This document shows positions 10,069-18,479 of a DNA stretch of 64,000 bases, in pieces (position 1 is the first letter of the stretch; each line of letters starts with the position of its first letter). The stretch is from the NCBI GenBank assembly GCA_022539475.1, contig VCMS01000365.1:26959-90958 (forward strand), read 5' to 3'. Position numbers and translations under genes: made by a program. The notes beneath the pieces are model-generated. The model was not told where the DNA came from, ran no database searches, and worked only from the letters and a program-made list of their open reading frames with translations. This DNA is from Gracilaria domingensis (taxonomy: Eukaryota > Rhodophyta > Florideophyceae > Gracilariales > Gracilariaceae).

Positions 10069-10202
10069 CGCGCCATCGCTATCGTCCGTACCACGCATCA
10101 ACGCGTCTCCAAGTCGCCAAACGGCGCTTCTTCTTGCAAGCGACTCAACACTCACAAGCGGGAGGGAGCGGAGTGAGAGAGATAGAGGGAGAGTGAGACG
10201 CG

Positions 10203-10484
10203 ATGTGCGGGTGCTGCCGACGCCGCTGTGTCACGGTGAAGGCGTGCTGCCCAAAATGCCCCTCGCCGCCGCCGTGTCCGGAGCCGCCGCCATGCCCTGA
10301 ACCACCGCCATGCCCGGAGCCTCCGCCGTGTCCGGAGCCACCACCATGCCCCGAGCCACCGCCGTGCCCGGAGCCGCCGCCATGCCCCGAACCACCGCCA
10401 TGTCCTGAGCCACCGCCGTGCCCACCTCCCAAGAAATGCTGCTATCGGAAGAAATGTTGTTATAAGAAGCGATGCTGTTGTTGA
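10203..10484 (+). CDS. Small Cys-rich protein with eight CPEPPP repeats
   Basis: 93 residues from an ATG at 10203, of which 23 are cysteine (about 25 percent). Three parts are visible: an N-terminal cluster (MCGCCRRRC then ACCPKC), eight tandem CPEPPP hexapeptides (about residues 25-72), and a basic Cys-rich tail of KKCC-Y and RCCC motifs. The 18-nt repeat units vary at third codon positions (TGT or TGC, CCG, CCC or CCT, GAG or GAA) while the protein repeat is invariant, which indicates selection on the protein rather than recent slippage. No signal peptide. Possible roles are metal binding (metallothionein-like) or a structural protein with a polyproline rod between Cys-rich ends; neither is shown. 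A TATA box lies at 10062. The opposite-strand frames over the same bases are Gly/His-rich shadows of the repeat. Confidence 0.65.
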   Translation: MCGCCRRRCVTVKACCPKCPSPPPCPEPPPCPEPPPCPEPPPCPEPPPCPEPPPCPEPPPCPEPPPCPEPPPCPPPKKCCYRKKCCYKKRCCC

Positions 10485-11120
10485 TGAGACATATTGCCAT
10501 GTTATCGACACTTTCCTTCGTATGTTAGTTTGTTGGGCGATAGTGGGGCGGTGGTTGTCCGCAAAGTCCTTCAGCGTCGGGATCAGGGCTTCAGTGGTTC
10601 TGGCTTGCGTATTGCGCGTGCTGAGAAACACTCAAAGAGCACTGCAGGAAGGTGAGATGCAGCCGATGATGACTACACAAGTGTAGCGACCACTTGTTGG
10701 AGATGCACTTCTTTCGCATATCACACTCTCGAGACAAAAAGAAGCCATCAATTAAACCAACATACAACCAACCTTGCAGTGTTAATTGTCATGCGCAATC
10801 ATGTAGAGATTCATTCATAATCGTCACTCAGAATCATCATGATACTGTTAGACCGGAGCTGCTCAGGTTGCGCTATTCCCTTGCATTCGGAGGGAAATTT
10901 CATAGGAATACGATGCACGGGCCTGGTACAACCGCACCTCCCACGCATCGGGGCCGCGTCCTCTGTCCCCGCGCTCAGGGCTCTAGCCTGAGTCCCACTC
11001 GCCACTTGACTTCCGTCAGTTACCCTCGCTGCTCGGTCGCTGGCATGAACAGCAAACGACGCTCCCGCCGGCTACGCAACGGTTTCCTGCCAGATTGAGG
11101 GCATTCGAAAACCATCAAAC
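10485..11120. other. Spacer without recognised gene
   Basis: About 640 bp between two plus-strand genes. I see no clear TATA box for the downstream gene and no coding frame with an ATG I can support. Confidence 0.5.
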
Positions 11121-11645
11121 ATGAAGCGTCTGCTGTTGATATGGATATGCAGTGTGCTCATCACCGAAACGCTATCATGTGAGTGCATTCCACAAACACT
11201 CGAGGGAGCGTACTGCACCGCCACCACCTCCTTCCGCGCAAAGATCCTTACAAAATTCGACAACTGCGCCGGTCGGCGCTGTGACGTGCAAGCGGACCGT
11301 CAAAGCGGTCGTCTGACGTACATTGCGAACGTAACAGAACTGATGAAAGGAAGCATGCCAGAGGATGAAATCGCATACCTGGAAACGAGCATCGACCCTA
11401 ATCAATGCGGCGCCAACAGTTTACTGGACAACGAAGAGTATCTGTTCACGATCAAGTCGAAACTAAGCGACGAGTTCCGCTGCCCGAAGAGCGTGTTCCT
11501 CGTCTCCAGCTGCGATTTCACCCAGAGCTGGGATTCACTGTCGACGGATGCAAAGCAGTTTATCACCGACAACATGCGCACCGGAGACAAGCTTTGCGGC
11601 GATCCAGAGGCCAGAGGCGCTTCTTCCCCCATACCCTCCCCGTAA
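11121..11645 (+). CDS. TIMP-like secreted protein (netrin/N-TIMP module)
   Basis: 174 residues from an ATG at 11121. The first 19 residues are a signal peptide (MKRLLLIWICSVLITETLS) ending directly before CEC. A free N-terminal Cys in a Cys-x-Cys start is the signature of tissue inhibitors of metalloproteinases, where that residue binds the protease zinc. Further TIMP features follow in order: P two residues after the CxC, AYC then TSFRAKI (compare the family pattern of aromatic-Cys then R-A-K), CGANSLLDNEEYLFTI, and SCDFTQSWDSLS, which matches the CDF-W-x-LS end of the N-terminal domain. Only the inhibitory N-domain is present; the C-terminal TIMP domain is absent. In animals the domain blocks matrix metalloproteinases; here targets could be algal gametolysin-like or other M10-type proteases, which is inference. 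It converges with the multicopper oxidase gene. Confidence 0.8.
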   Translation: MKRLLLIWICSVLITETLSCECIPQTLEGAYCTATTSFRAKILTKFDNCAGRRCDVQADRQSGRLTYIANVTELMKGSMPEDEIAYLETSIDPNQCGANSLLDNEEYLFTIKSKLSDEFRCPKSVFLVSSCDFTQSWDSLSTDAKQFITDNMRTGDKLCGDPEARGASSPIPSP

Positions 11646-11780
11646 AAGAATAGGCGTTGCTGAAAAGTGTCCACTTGTCATAGTGGCATACGGTCACACC
11701 TGTAGAGTGCTCCCCCACGTGTGAGCCACCGCATCGGCAAGATGCACCCATCGCCCCGATGCGTCGTCCTCCCAAGCTCT

Positions 11781-11827
11781 TCTTGCCGATACGTATGGCA
11801 GAGTCTCTACCATAGGTATCGGCAAGA
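11781..11827. terminator. 18-bp stem hairpin between convergent genes
   Basis: Arms 11781-11798 and 11810-11827 pair with one mismatch around an 11-base loop. It sits between the stop codons of the TIMP-like gene (11645, plus) and the multicopper oxidase (11932, minus), so it could be part of both 3' ends. A smaller GCATCGG/CCGATGC pair lies at about 11731-11762. Confidence 0.4.
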
Positions 11828-11931
11828 GACAAAGTCGCTTGCACCCGCGATGGGAGTCACACAGCCACACCTCTCACTCGTGCTGGTGCTCTGCACCTTT
11901 GCGCCTTGCCCTGTGTCGTGCCCGTCTTCCA

Positions 11932-14051
11932 CTAGGCACCTCCCTTTTCGCGTTGCAGCTCTGGTGGCGCACTGATCTTTGTCACCGTGCCGCAGTACTG
12001 CGTACCGGCTGGAGCGTCCGGGATGTCGTCTGCGTCCCCAATTTGAACCACGAAGCCCATTCCCATCACCAAATGTCTGCAGACGCGCACCGCAATCACG
12101 AACTGTCAGTCGCTTTGTCTTCACTGTCGTCGCGCCGAAATTGTCGTGGGCTGAGAACAACTTACGGTAAGATGTGGCAGTCTGCAGGAACGCGCGAGCG
12201 TCATTATCGGCGTCAGACATGTTGGTTAGATGGTTCCGTTCGTTTCGCTGTGCTGTCAAGAGTATGAAAGTGCGTCACTTACGGAAATGGGCGGCACCTG
12301 GGTTGTCTGCTTTCATTCGCATCACCGTCCAGGAACCCGGGTACAACATGGCTGTGTTCCTGAACACAGCGCGCCGAGTGTTGTACGTCTTGATGCTGCT
12401 TTTGTTCCACGTCTCCTGGTATTCACCATATCCGAGCACCCAGAAGTTGTGCAAGTGAAGATGCCTACAAAACGAAATTACATGGAACAGGGTCAGTATC
12501 ACACACGACTACCATCACGTCATGTTTTGAAGTTCGTCGTCTAACGTACCAAGGATGGATCTCGTCGGCTCCAGCGAGCGCCACAGTGTTTTGGAACACC
12601 CAGTCGATCACTTCGTCCTTTTTCACTTTCACCACCTGCGTCCCCACTTTCGCCGACTCGGACAGCCCGGCGTCTGACAGACTCTCCGTGAAGTCGAACG
12701 GTGTCGGGATAGTTGTTTGTTCGACGTATGTCTTTGTGTCGCGGAGCACCTCCATCTTGATGGAGTGAAGAATCGGCGAAGGTCCATCTACATACGAAAT
12801 GTTGTTCAATGCCCACACAAGTCGTTCGTTCGGAAGTCGGTTCTGTGTACCAAGGTACACAAAAGTACGGTTTGCAGGCGGAATCTTGGTTACTCTTCTT
12901 GAACGGAAGCGACGGACATGCTTCAGTGACCACGTAATATCATCGTATGCTGGAGGCGTTGGTGGCCTTCTCAACGGCTCGTTGGCGCCACTGTTATTGC
13001 TGTAGCGGAGAATAGCTAGCCCGCGCGGCCCGCTCTTTCGATGACGTATGTTGGTTTGCATCCAGAACAACCCTGTGTTAAGGATTGGTTGCGGTCGATC
13101 TCGTTTGTCAGACACTTACACAAGATATAAGACTGGACTGGATGTGAAAAAAAGTGATAAGTGTTACGTACCGTTGTTACGACGAGTTCTTCGGAGTTGT
13201 CGCAGAGACTTTGTTCTGAGCAATGCGCTGTACGACTGACCGGGACCTACATCGAGAAACCTTGTGTTGAAGGGTCTTAGCAAAGTGGTTTCAGCTTCGA
13301 CCATGCGAAGTTTATGGGCGTCGATGTTGAAGTTGAGAAAGGCAAGGGATGAAGCCCCCACGATGCGCAAGCGATACGTGGTGGATGGTTCTACGTCGAT
13401 GATGAGAGGCCCTTTCTCTTCCGTGCCTGGATCACACTTTTCAGTTTCGATGTCAGCCTGAGTGCAGTTGAAATCTCCCTTGCCGTTCATCAGAAACGAT
13501 TGGGCGTCGCCAACCCACCTGAAAGGTACTCCCACCAAACCGGCTATCTGTGATGCGCCGCTTTCGTGGTACCAATCGTTGAGAAGCAACACAATATCTT
13601 TGTGCTTACCCACCACATTTTGATCGCCGTCGATGATGATGGCGCCGTACAGAGAGCTCTTCTGCAAGCCTGAATGCGAGTGCCACCACAGCGTTCCCGG
13701 TGCGTCCAGTTTGAAGCGGTACACGAAAGTCTCGCCCGGTCCAATCGGACACTGCGATATGCCAGGCACGCCGTCACTCCATGGGGTGCCAGTTTGCTTT
13801 ATACCGTGCCAGTGAATGGTTGTGGTTTCGGTTGGGAGCCGGTTTATGACGGTGATCTCCACGATGTCGTTCACCTTTCCGCGCAGCGTTGGTCCGGGGT
13901 ACTGATTGTTGACGACGGGCACAAGCTTTTTGCGGCCATCAGGGAGGACGGTTTTGTATGTTATGGTCCACGTCTGATTTATGAACGCAGCTTGCGAAAT
14001 GGCCGTGGTCGTGAACACGAGCAAGAGGACGAGGGATAGCTGGACCGACAT
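11932..14051 (-). CDS. Multicopper oxidase (ascorbate oxidase/laccase family), five exons
   Basis: Exons on the minus strand: 14051-13172, 13072-12550, 12464-12283, 12181-12166 and 12076-11932. They total 1746 nt, exactly 582 codons, for 581 residues. All four introns (99, 85, 101 and 89 bp) begin GTACGT or GTAAGT and end AG. I placed the exons by restoring the copper ligands: HWH (80-82), HSH (124-126), HPWHLHLH (466-473) and FHCHILPHLVMGM (528-540). The last holds the type-1 Cys530, His535 and axial Met540, spaced as in ascorbate oxidase. A signal peptide of about 20 residues (MSVQLSLVLLLVFTTTAISQ) implies secretion. The family oxidises phenols, ascorbate or metals and reduces oxygen to water; the substrate is unknown. 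Exon 4 is only 16 nt and encodes Cys530 and His531. Confidence 0.88.
12166..12181 (-). other. 16-nt microexon encoding the His-Cys-His copper motif
   Basis: The exon lies between a TGCAG acceptor and a GTAAGT donor. It completes a split His codon and encodes Cys, His, Ile, Leu and two bases of Pro. Without it the frame shifts (16 is not a multiple of 3) and the type-1 copper site is lost. Confidence 0.85.
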
Positions 14052-14711
14052 GCTCGCAGGATGTGACGGACACGATCGTGCGAGAGAGCTAACGCGGGAG
14101 GTACGACAAGGGACCGGTCGATGAATAAGGTGCTCGGCGTCTTGACAACAATGAGACGTAGGGCAATGAGTTGGCTACACTAGAGGAACTGCGTATGAGG
14201 TAGATATTCAACTTGCAAGGAGCACCAACTTGGTGAGGGTATGGTGGGGCTCTCGGATCGTATGTCATGAGCAGCGTGAGACACATGTGGGCTCATAGTT
14301 TGCGCGCTTTGCGCGGATAAAGTCTCGAGGCAGGTTGGCAGTGGCACTTTACGTGTAGCCGGAAGCAAATGTACGATATTTGTATCCGTTTGGGAAGAGC
14401 ACTCTAAGTGAGTAGTGTTGCGTGCGGCAAACTGTTACGCCTTCCAGGTCACTCCAACGGCAATCGCGCTGCACAATGTGAGGTGCTCGTTGGAGCATTG
14501 GAAGTTCTGCAGCCCAGAAGGCACGGGGGGAGACATGTTGTGAGGCTATGAAAGTTGGTGCAGTTCTGGAAACATTGTACCCTTGTACAAGAGCATGGAA
14601 TCAACATTCTTTTCGTCAATGGAGGATGCGTAGATGCGGCTGAACGACGTTCAGTGAACGTATAGTGTACTGGAATACACTGTATACAACTTCAGTGCAC
14701 CGAAGGGTCTT
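14052..14711. other. Spacer upstream of multicopper oxidase and retroelement A
   Basis: About 660 bp. It holds the unmarked promoter region of the multicopper oxidase and ends at the 5' edge of the copy A LTR. A short AGTGTA/TACACT hairpin lies near 14667-14684. No gene seen. Confidence 0.45.
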
Positions 14712-15154
14712 TGTGGCCCGTCAAACGGTACACGGACAGGTGTGCGTGTCTACACTCCTGCGTTGTGCCCAACGCAGCGGTAATACAGAATATAGTTTAA
14801 AAATGCTTTATTATAGTTAATCCTATCTTAGGTTTAGTTAGTTTTCTACGCAGAATCTACCTTGCGTGTGGCCAGGAGGCGCCGCACTACAAGCAGGGCG
14901 ACATGAGATTGTCTACTTAAGTGGCAGAGAGCGCTCCAACGCTGACCACCCGACCTCATCGGCTGTCAATTGCCAAATTCGTGGTCACCCACAGGAGGCG
15001 CCTGCGCTTGCGCAAATACACGTGCATTCCACGCTGTGTACTGCGTTGCGTAGGCGCCCCCTGTGGCGGCATATGCGCTTAAAGTATCTACCACCTACGC
15101 CTCTTAAAGGCTAGTACGGTAGATACAACGCATCCATTGGCCAAGCCAACCGTA

Positions 15155-15181
15155 CCGTCGATTCCCGCCTGGAATCGACGG
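15155..15181. promoter_or_regulatory. 11-bp palindrome just upstream of the LTR TATA box
   Basis: CCGTCGATTCC at 15155-15165 pairs exactly with GGAATCGACGG at 15171-15181 around a 5-base loop, 10 bases upstream of the TATA box. It is conserved in the other LTRs. A longer nested pair (GTATCTACC ... GGTAGATAC) lies at about 15084-15126. Confidence 0.5.
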
Positions 15182-15191
15182 TGCGGTTGTG

Positions 15192-15199
15192 CATAAAAG
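15192..15199 (+). promoter_or_regulatory. LTR TATA box (copy A)
   Basis: CATAAAAG, with transcription expected to start near 15222. This would set the U3/R border about 510 bases into the LTR. The same element is at 32602-32609 and 40721-40728 in the other LTRs. Confidence 0.6.
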
Positions 15200-15827
15200 G
15201 GCCGGAGCAGTCGCCTCCGACTCAACTCCGGCCAGACCACTTCCCTTCGACGACCTCCCCCTCCACCCCCCCCACAACCTTCCAACCTCTCTCCTTTTCC
15301 CTTTGTCGTCCTCAACCTTTCCTCATCCCCTACTTCTCTCTCTACTTCTCCCCTTGGCGGCCTGTTCTCACCGCCCTCCCTCGCTCACTGCCACTCACAC
15401 TGACCCTCTGTCTGGGCTCGTCCTGTGTGAGTAGGCAAAGCGTCTGCACCACCCTTCCATTGGGTTAGCCTTGTGCAGGCGTGACTCTGCCTTTCATTAT
15501 CCGCTTTGTCTGGCCTTTCTTGTCTCTTTTGTTCCCTTCGTTGGTGTCTTTCGCTGTTGTTGGTCTATCTGCCATTCTGTCTTGCCCGAACTACCGTTGT
15601 TGTTGTCATCTTCGTTTGTTCCCCGTTTCTTGCTGTTTGGCGGCCTTCTGCTGCCTGCATCCGTTCTATTGCTTCCCGTTTCGGCCTTGGTCCCTGGTTT
15701 TGCTGGTTCTTTCGCGTTGCGATTCTGTTCCTCACATAGTGTTGCTTTGCACCTGTTGTTGCTAGACGCACTGTGTGATACAGCGTAAGGTTGTCCTTAA
15801 CCTACGGCCCTGAGGCAATCGTTCAAG

Positions 15828-16328
15828 AGTAGGTTGTCTACAGCTACTCTTTTGGCATTTTGTGTGACTACTAACGTTTCGTTTGTTTCACATCAAGTGC
15901 CAAGGTCTATCGTTTCATCCAGCGAGTATTCGTCCGTGGTCGATCCGGACGAGCGTATAGAAGAAGTCCCCGATCCCGTTCCTCAGATAAAGAAGTCGGC
16001 TGTTCAGCCTCTTGACGGGCCACGCGAGCGCCACATCTTTCGTGTAGCCCACCAGAAGGAGAAGCGCCGTCGTAACCCCCCGCCACGTAAGCAAATCCTA
16101 AAGCGCTGCCGCGTCTGCGACATTAAGGTTCAGAGTCAACGCCAGCTTGAAGTTCACCAAGCAGGCCGACGCCATCGTAGAGCCGTACGTCGCGCCAACT
16201 ACACCGAGCAGGACATCCACTGCGAGGTTTGTGACATCAAGTTCTCCGAAGCTCACGATCTGCGTGTGCACTACAGAAGCCGTCGCCATCGTGCGACCCT
16301 TAGGAAGAAGAACAATACTATCTATTAG
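15828..16328 (+). CDS. LTR-encoded double zinc-finger protein, ATG made by splicing (copy A)
   Basis: Predicted exons 15828 and upstream, then 15898-16328. The 69-bp intron 15829-15897 starts GTAGGT, has a TACTAAC branch site about 24 nt before the acceptor, and ends CAAG. Joining the A at 15828 to TG at 15898 makes an ATG followed by 142 codons and a stop (432 nt in all). The N-terminal third is acidic and Ser/Pro-rich; then a basic stretch (KEKRRRNPPPRK) leads into two fingers of form C-x2-C-x12-H-x5-H (CRVC...H and CEVC...H), the spacing of dsRNA-binding ZFR/JAZ/U1-type fingers. The frame contains no other ATG at all. Unspliced, the frame stays open through the intron, so a CTG start (15810) is an alternative. 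Lineage 1 version. Function unknown. Confidence 0.65.
   Translation, partial: SRLSTATLLAFCVTTNVSFVSHQVPRSIVSSSEYSSVVDPDERIEEVPDPVPQIKKSAVQPLDGPRERHIFRVAHQKEKRRRNPPPRKQILKRCRVCDIKVQSQRQLEVHQAGRRHRRAVRRANYTEQDIHCEVCDIKFSEAHDLRVHYRSRRHRATLRKKNNTIY
15829..15897 (+). other. Predicted 69-bp intron in LTR leader (copy A)
   Basis: Donor GTAGGT (weaker than the GTAAGT of the other lineage), branch site TACTAAC, pyrimidine-rich tract and CAAG acceptor. Length is a multiple of three and there is no in-frame stop. Confidence 0.6.
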
Positions 16329-16613
16329 AGCACAGGTCTCTCTTTTCATTGTCCAGTTGTGACACATTTCTATTCATATCTCATTACATATATTATCCTT
16401 GTTTGTTCTTCTTTATCTTCTCGCCTATCGTTTGGTATCCCTCTTCTGTTCTTGTGTTCGTGCTTTGTTGTTTGGCTTCTGCCGCACTCTATCTACGTAA
16501 GCTTATATTTGGCTAGTGCTTCTTCGTCCGATTGGACTGGTACTCTACGAGAGCAAACTTTATTTTCATTGTTTTTGCCCCCTTTGGCTGTAACCGCCGG
16601 CGCCGTCACCAAA

Positions 16614-18479
16614 ATGGCGTTTTCATGGTACTCTCGCCGAGGTGCCCTTGGCCCCGATACTATGGACACCTCGACGCCTCTCTTCGACGGATACAATTCC
16701 GATGTTCGTCGATTTCTCTTTTTCTTCGAGAACGTTGCCACCCGTGGAAAGCCTGATGAGGAGCGTTCCTCCGAAATCTTGGGCTTCCTAAGTGGTGACG
16801 CCTTCGATCATTATTATAATAATTTCTCTGTAGATGGCGTGCTCACCCCGAACGCGGCCAACTACATATCAGTTAAGAAGTCCCTGCTCGATCGCTTTGG
16901 CGCTGCTGAGGAACCCGAGGAGTATATCCGAGAAGCTGTGACTGCCCGTTTGGACTACGGTGATCTCCTTGGTTCCCTCCAGCGCATGGACGCTTGCTTC
17001 GACAAGGCCGAGTTCAACGCGAAGGCCAAGTTCGGCCTTCTCCGTAAAGCGGTTATGGAGTACGCAGACCTAGCTCAGTTTGTGATATTCCGCGGAGCAA
17101 GCGACTATAAGTCGTTGAAAGACCTCATCAAATCCTTTGTGGCCGGCAAAAAGGCCCTCGGAGCAGGTGGTTCACTGGCGTTTATGCCTCCTCCGAAGAA
17201 AGTGTTACAAAGGAGGCCCGTCGACCCTTCTGATAGGGATCCCACTGCAGACAAGGTGGATCAGCTAGCTAGTCAGCTTGCAGAACTCACTCTCTTGATG
17301 AAGAAGAAGTCAGGACCACCTCCGAAGGCTGATGGAGAGCAAGTTTGTGGCTACTGTCAGAAGCCTGGTCACTTTTCTACTCGCTGTCCACAGAATCCGC
17401 ATCGCGATACGCGTTGTGGGGGTTGTGGAAAGATGGGACATTCCATCGCAACGTGTTGGAAGCGCCATTCGGAAAAGAAGGTCCGTTTCGATGCCGAAAA
17501 TCAGAAAGAAATCCCGGAAGTTCCCAGACCCAACCAAGTTTCTGTAGTCACCGAGGATGACGTTCAGGATCGCGAGACTGTAGCGATGGCCAAACGAGCC
17601 GCTGATGGCGCCCCATTGCCAAAGCAGGCCCGCCTGGAACATCGGGTTGGTGTCAAGGAGCTTCTGAACCCAGCAAGCGACACCCCATTTCGCTTGATTC
17701 GCTCAGCTACGCGTAATCGATCCGGGAAGCCTAAGAAGGCCTCCACAAAGAAGCTCTCTGGTAAGTCAATGCTCCAGGAGCACGCCGGAAAGTATAACGT
17801 AATGGAGGAGCTCGCGAATGCCCCGACCGGGCTCACATTCGGTCAACTCATTCGCGGGGACGCCGATGCGGCCAAGAAAGATCTGCGTCGAATCATCTCT
17901 GGCCGTTCAACGACCAGAAAGGTCAATGCGACCCAGGTCGAGCGTGAAAACTCTCGTCTTAAGGTTGTGCCTATTACAGTCTATGGGACCATGACCCAAG
18001 CCCTCCTGGACTCTGGCGCTGTCCCGAATCTAATGTCAGCAGAACTAGCGGACCATCTGCTACTGACACCGAACCCCACTGAAAGGACGATTAAAGTAGC
18101 TGATGGCAATGTTGCCCGCATTCGTGGTACTCTAGAGGGCGTTCCTGTAAGGTTCGATGACCTCCGAGTATCCCTCGAGTTTCTTGTTATCGAGAAGCCC
18201 CCCTTCGATGTAATCATCGGGAACCCCACGCTAGAAAAGCTGCATGCCTGTATCGATCTTGGTACACAAGAAGTCACCATGAGTTACAACAAGAAGCACG
18301 TCGTTATAGGACTCGACTCCGATCGTTCCGGATTAGAAGCATTTGTCCCGTTGTCTGAGACAGATAGCGAAGATTTCACGTCAGACTCTGATGCTATCCG
18401 TCTGACTCTGAAGATGAGTCGGAGGACTTTGCTAACCTCCCCCTTCCAAAGCAGCGAACAACTGGTGGCGCCGAAGTGA
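16614..18479 (+). CDS. gag: Gag-protease part of copy A polyprotein, frameshifted at end
   Basis: The ATG at 16614 (context ACCAAAATGG) is the first ATG after the LTR TATA box and lies 12 nt before the LTR right end. The product has a retrotransposon capsid region, two CCHC zinc knuckles (CGYCQKPGHFSTRC and CGGCGKMGHSIATC), and an aspartic protease with LLDSGA. In copy C the frame continues into an acidic linker and reverse transcriptase; here one base is missing near 18396 (DAIPSDSED becomes DAIRLTLK) and the frame stops at 18479. Downstream pol sequence to about 22760 is recognisable but broken by many indels. Confidence 0.8.
   Translation: MAFSWYSRRGALGPDTMDTSTPLFDGYNSDVRRFLFFFENVATRGKPDEERSSEILGFLSGDAFDHYYNNFSVDGVLTPNAANYISVKKSLLDRFGAAEEPEEYIREAVTARLDYGDLLGSLQRMDACFDKAEFNAKAKFGLLRKAVMEYADLAQFVIFRGASDYKSLKDLIKSFVAGKKALGAGGSLAFMPPPKKVLQRRPVDPSDRDPTADKVDQLASQLAELTLLMKKKSGPPPKADGEQVCGYCQKPGHFSTRCPQNPHRDTRCGGCGKMGHSIATCWKRHSEKKVRFDAENQKEIPEVPRPNQVSVVTEDDVQDRETVAMAKRAADGAPLPKQARLEHRVGVKELLNPASDTPFRLIRSATRNRSGKPKKASTKKLSGKSMLQEHAGKYNVMEELANAPTGLTFGQLIRGDADAAKKDLRRIISGRSTTRKVNATQVERENSRLKVVPITVYGTMTQALLDSGAVPNLMSAELADHLLLTPNPTERTIKVADGNVARIRGTLEGVPVRFDDLRVSLEFLVIEKPPFDVIIGNPTLEKLHACIDLGTQEVTMSYNKKHVVIGLDSDRSGLEAFVPLSETDSEDFTSDSDAIRLTLKMSRRTLLTSPFQSSEQLVAPK

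Larger units (their letters stand above)
14712..16625 (+). repeat. 5' LTR of copy A, 1914 bp, TG...CA ends
   Basis: The left edge is where similarity to the LTRs at 32124 and 40241 begins (TGTGGCCCG). The right edge TTTTCA is where the solo right edge at 42153 and the minus copy at 54675 leave the family. Contains a TATA box, the intron-bearing zinc-finger gene and the gag start codon. Confidence 0.88.

Noticed and set aside
9808-10155. 115-codon minus-strand open frame
   Set aside because: Starts with GTG, overlaps the promoter of the Cys/Pro gene and has no family match I can name.
10257-10430. Hexapeptide repeat array as a CRISPR or satellite
   Set aside because: Units are 18 nt, contiguous, without spacers, in frame and with codon-level variation; it is a coding repeat in a eukaryotic gene.
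15834-15897. Zinc-finger frame starting at TTG 15834 with a hydrophobic leader
   Set aside because: The hydrophobic stretch is the translated intron. A CTG or TTG start remains possible, but the intron signals and the splice-made ATG explain the data better.
16359-16613. In-frame extension of gag upstream of its ATG
   Set aside because: Open by chance through the LTR leader (and up to 33855 in copy C), without an ATG. The ATG at 16614/34017 is the first in the transcript and has good context.
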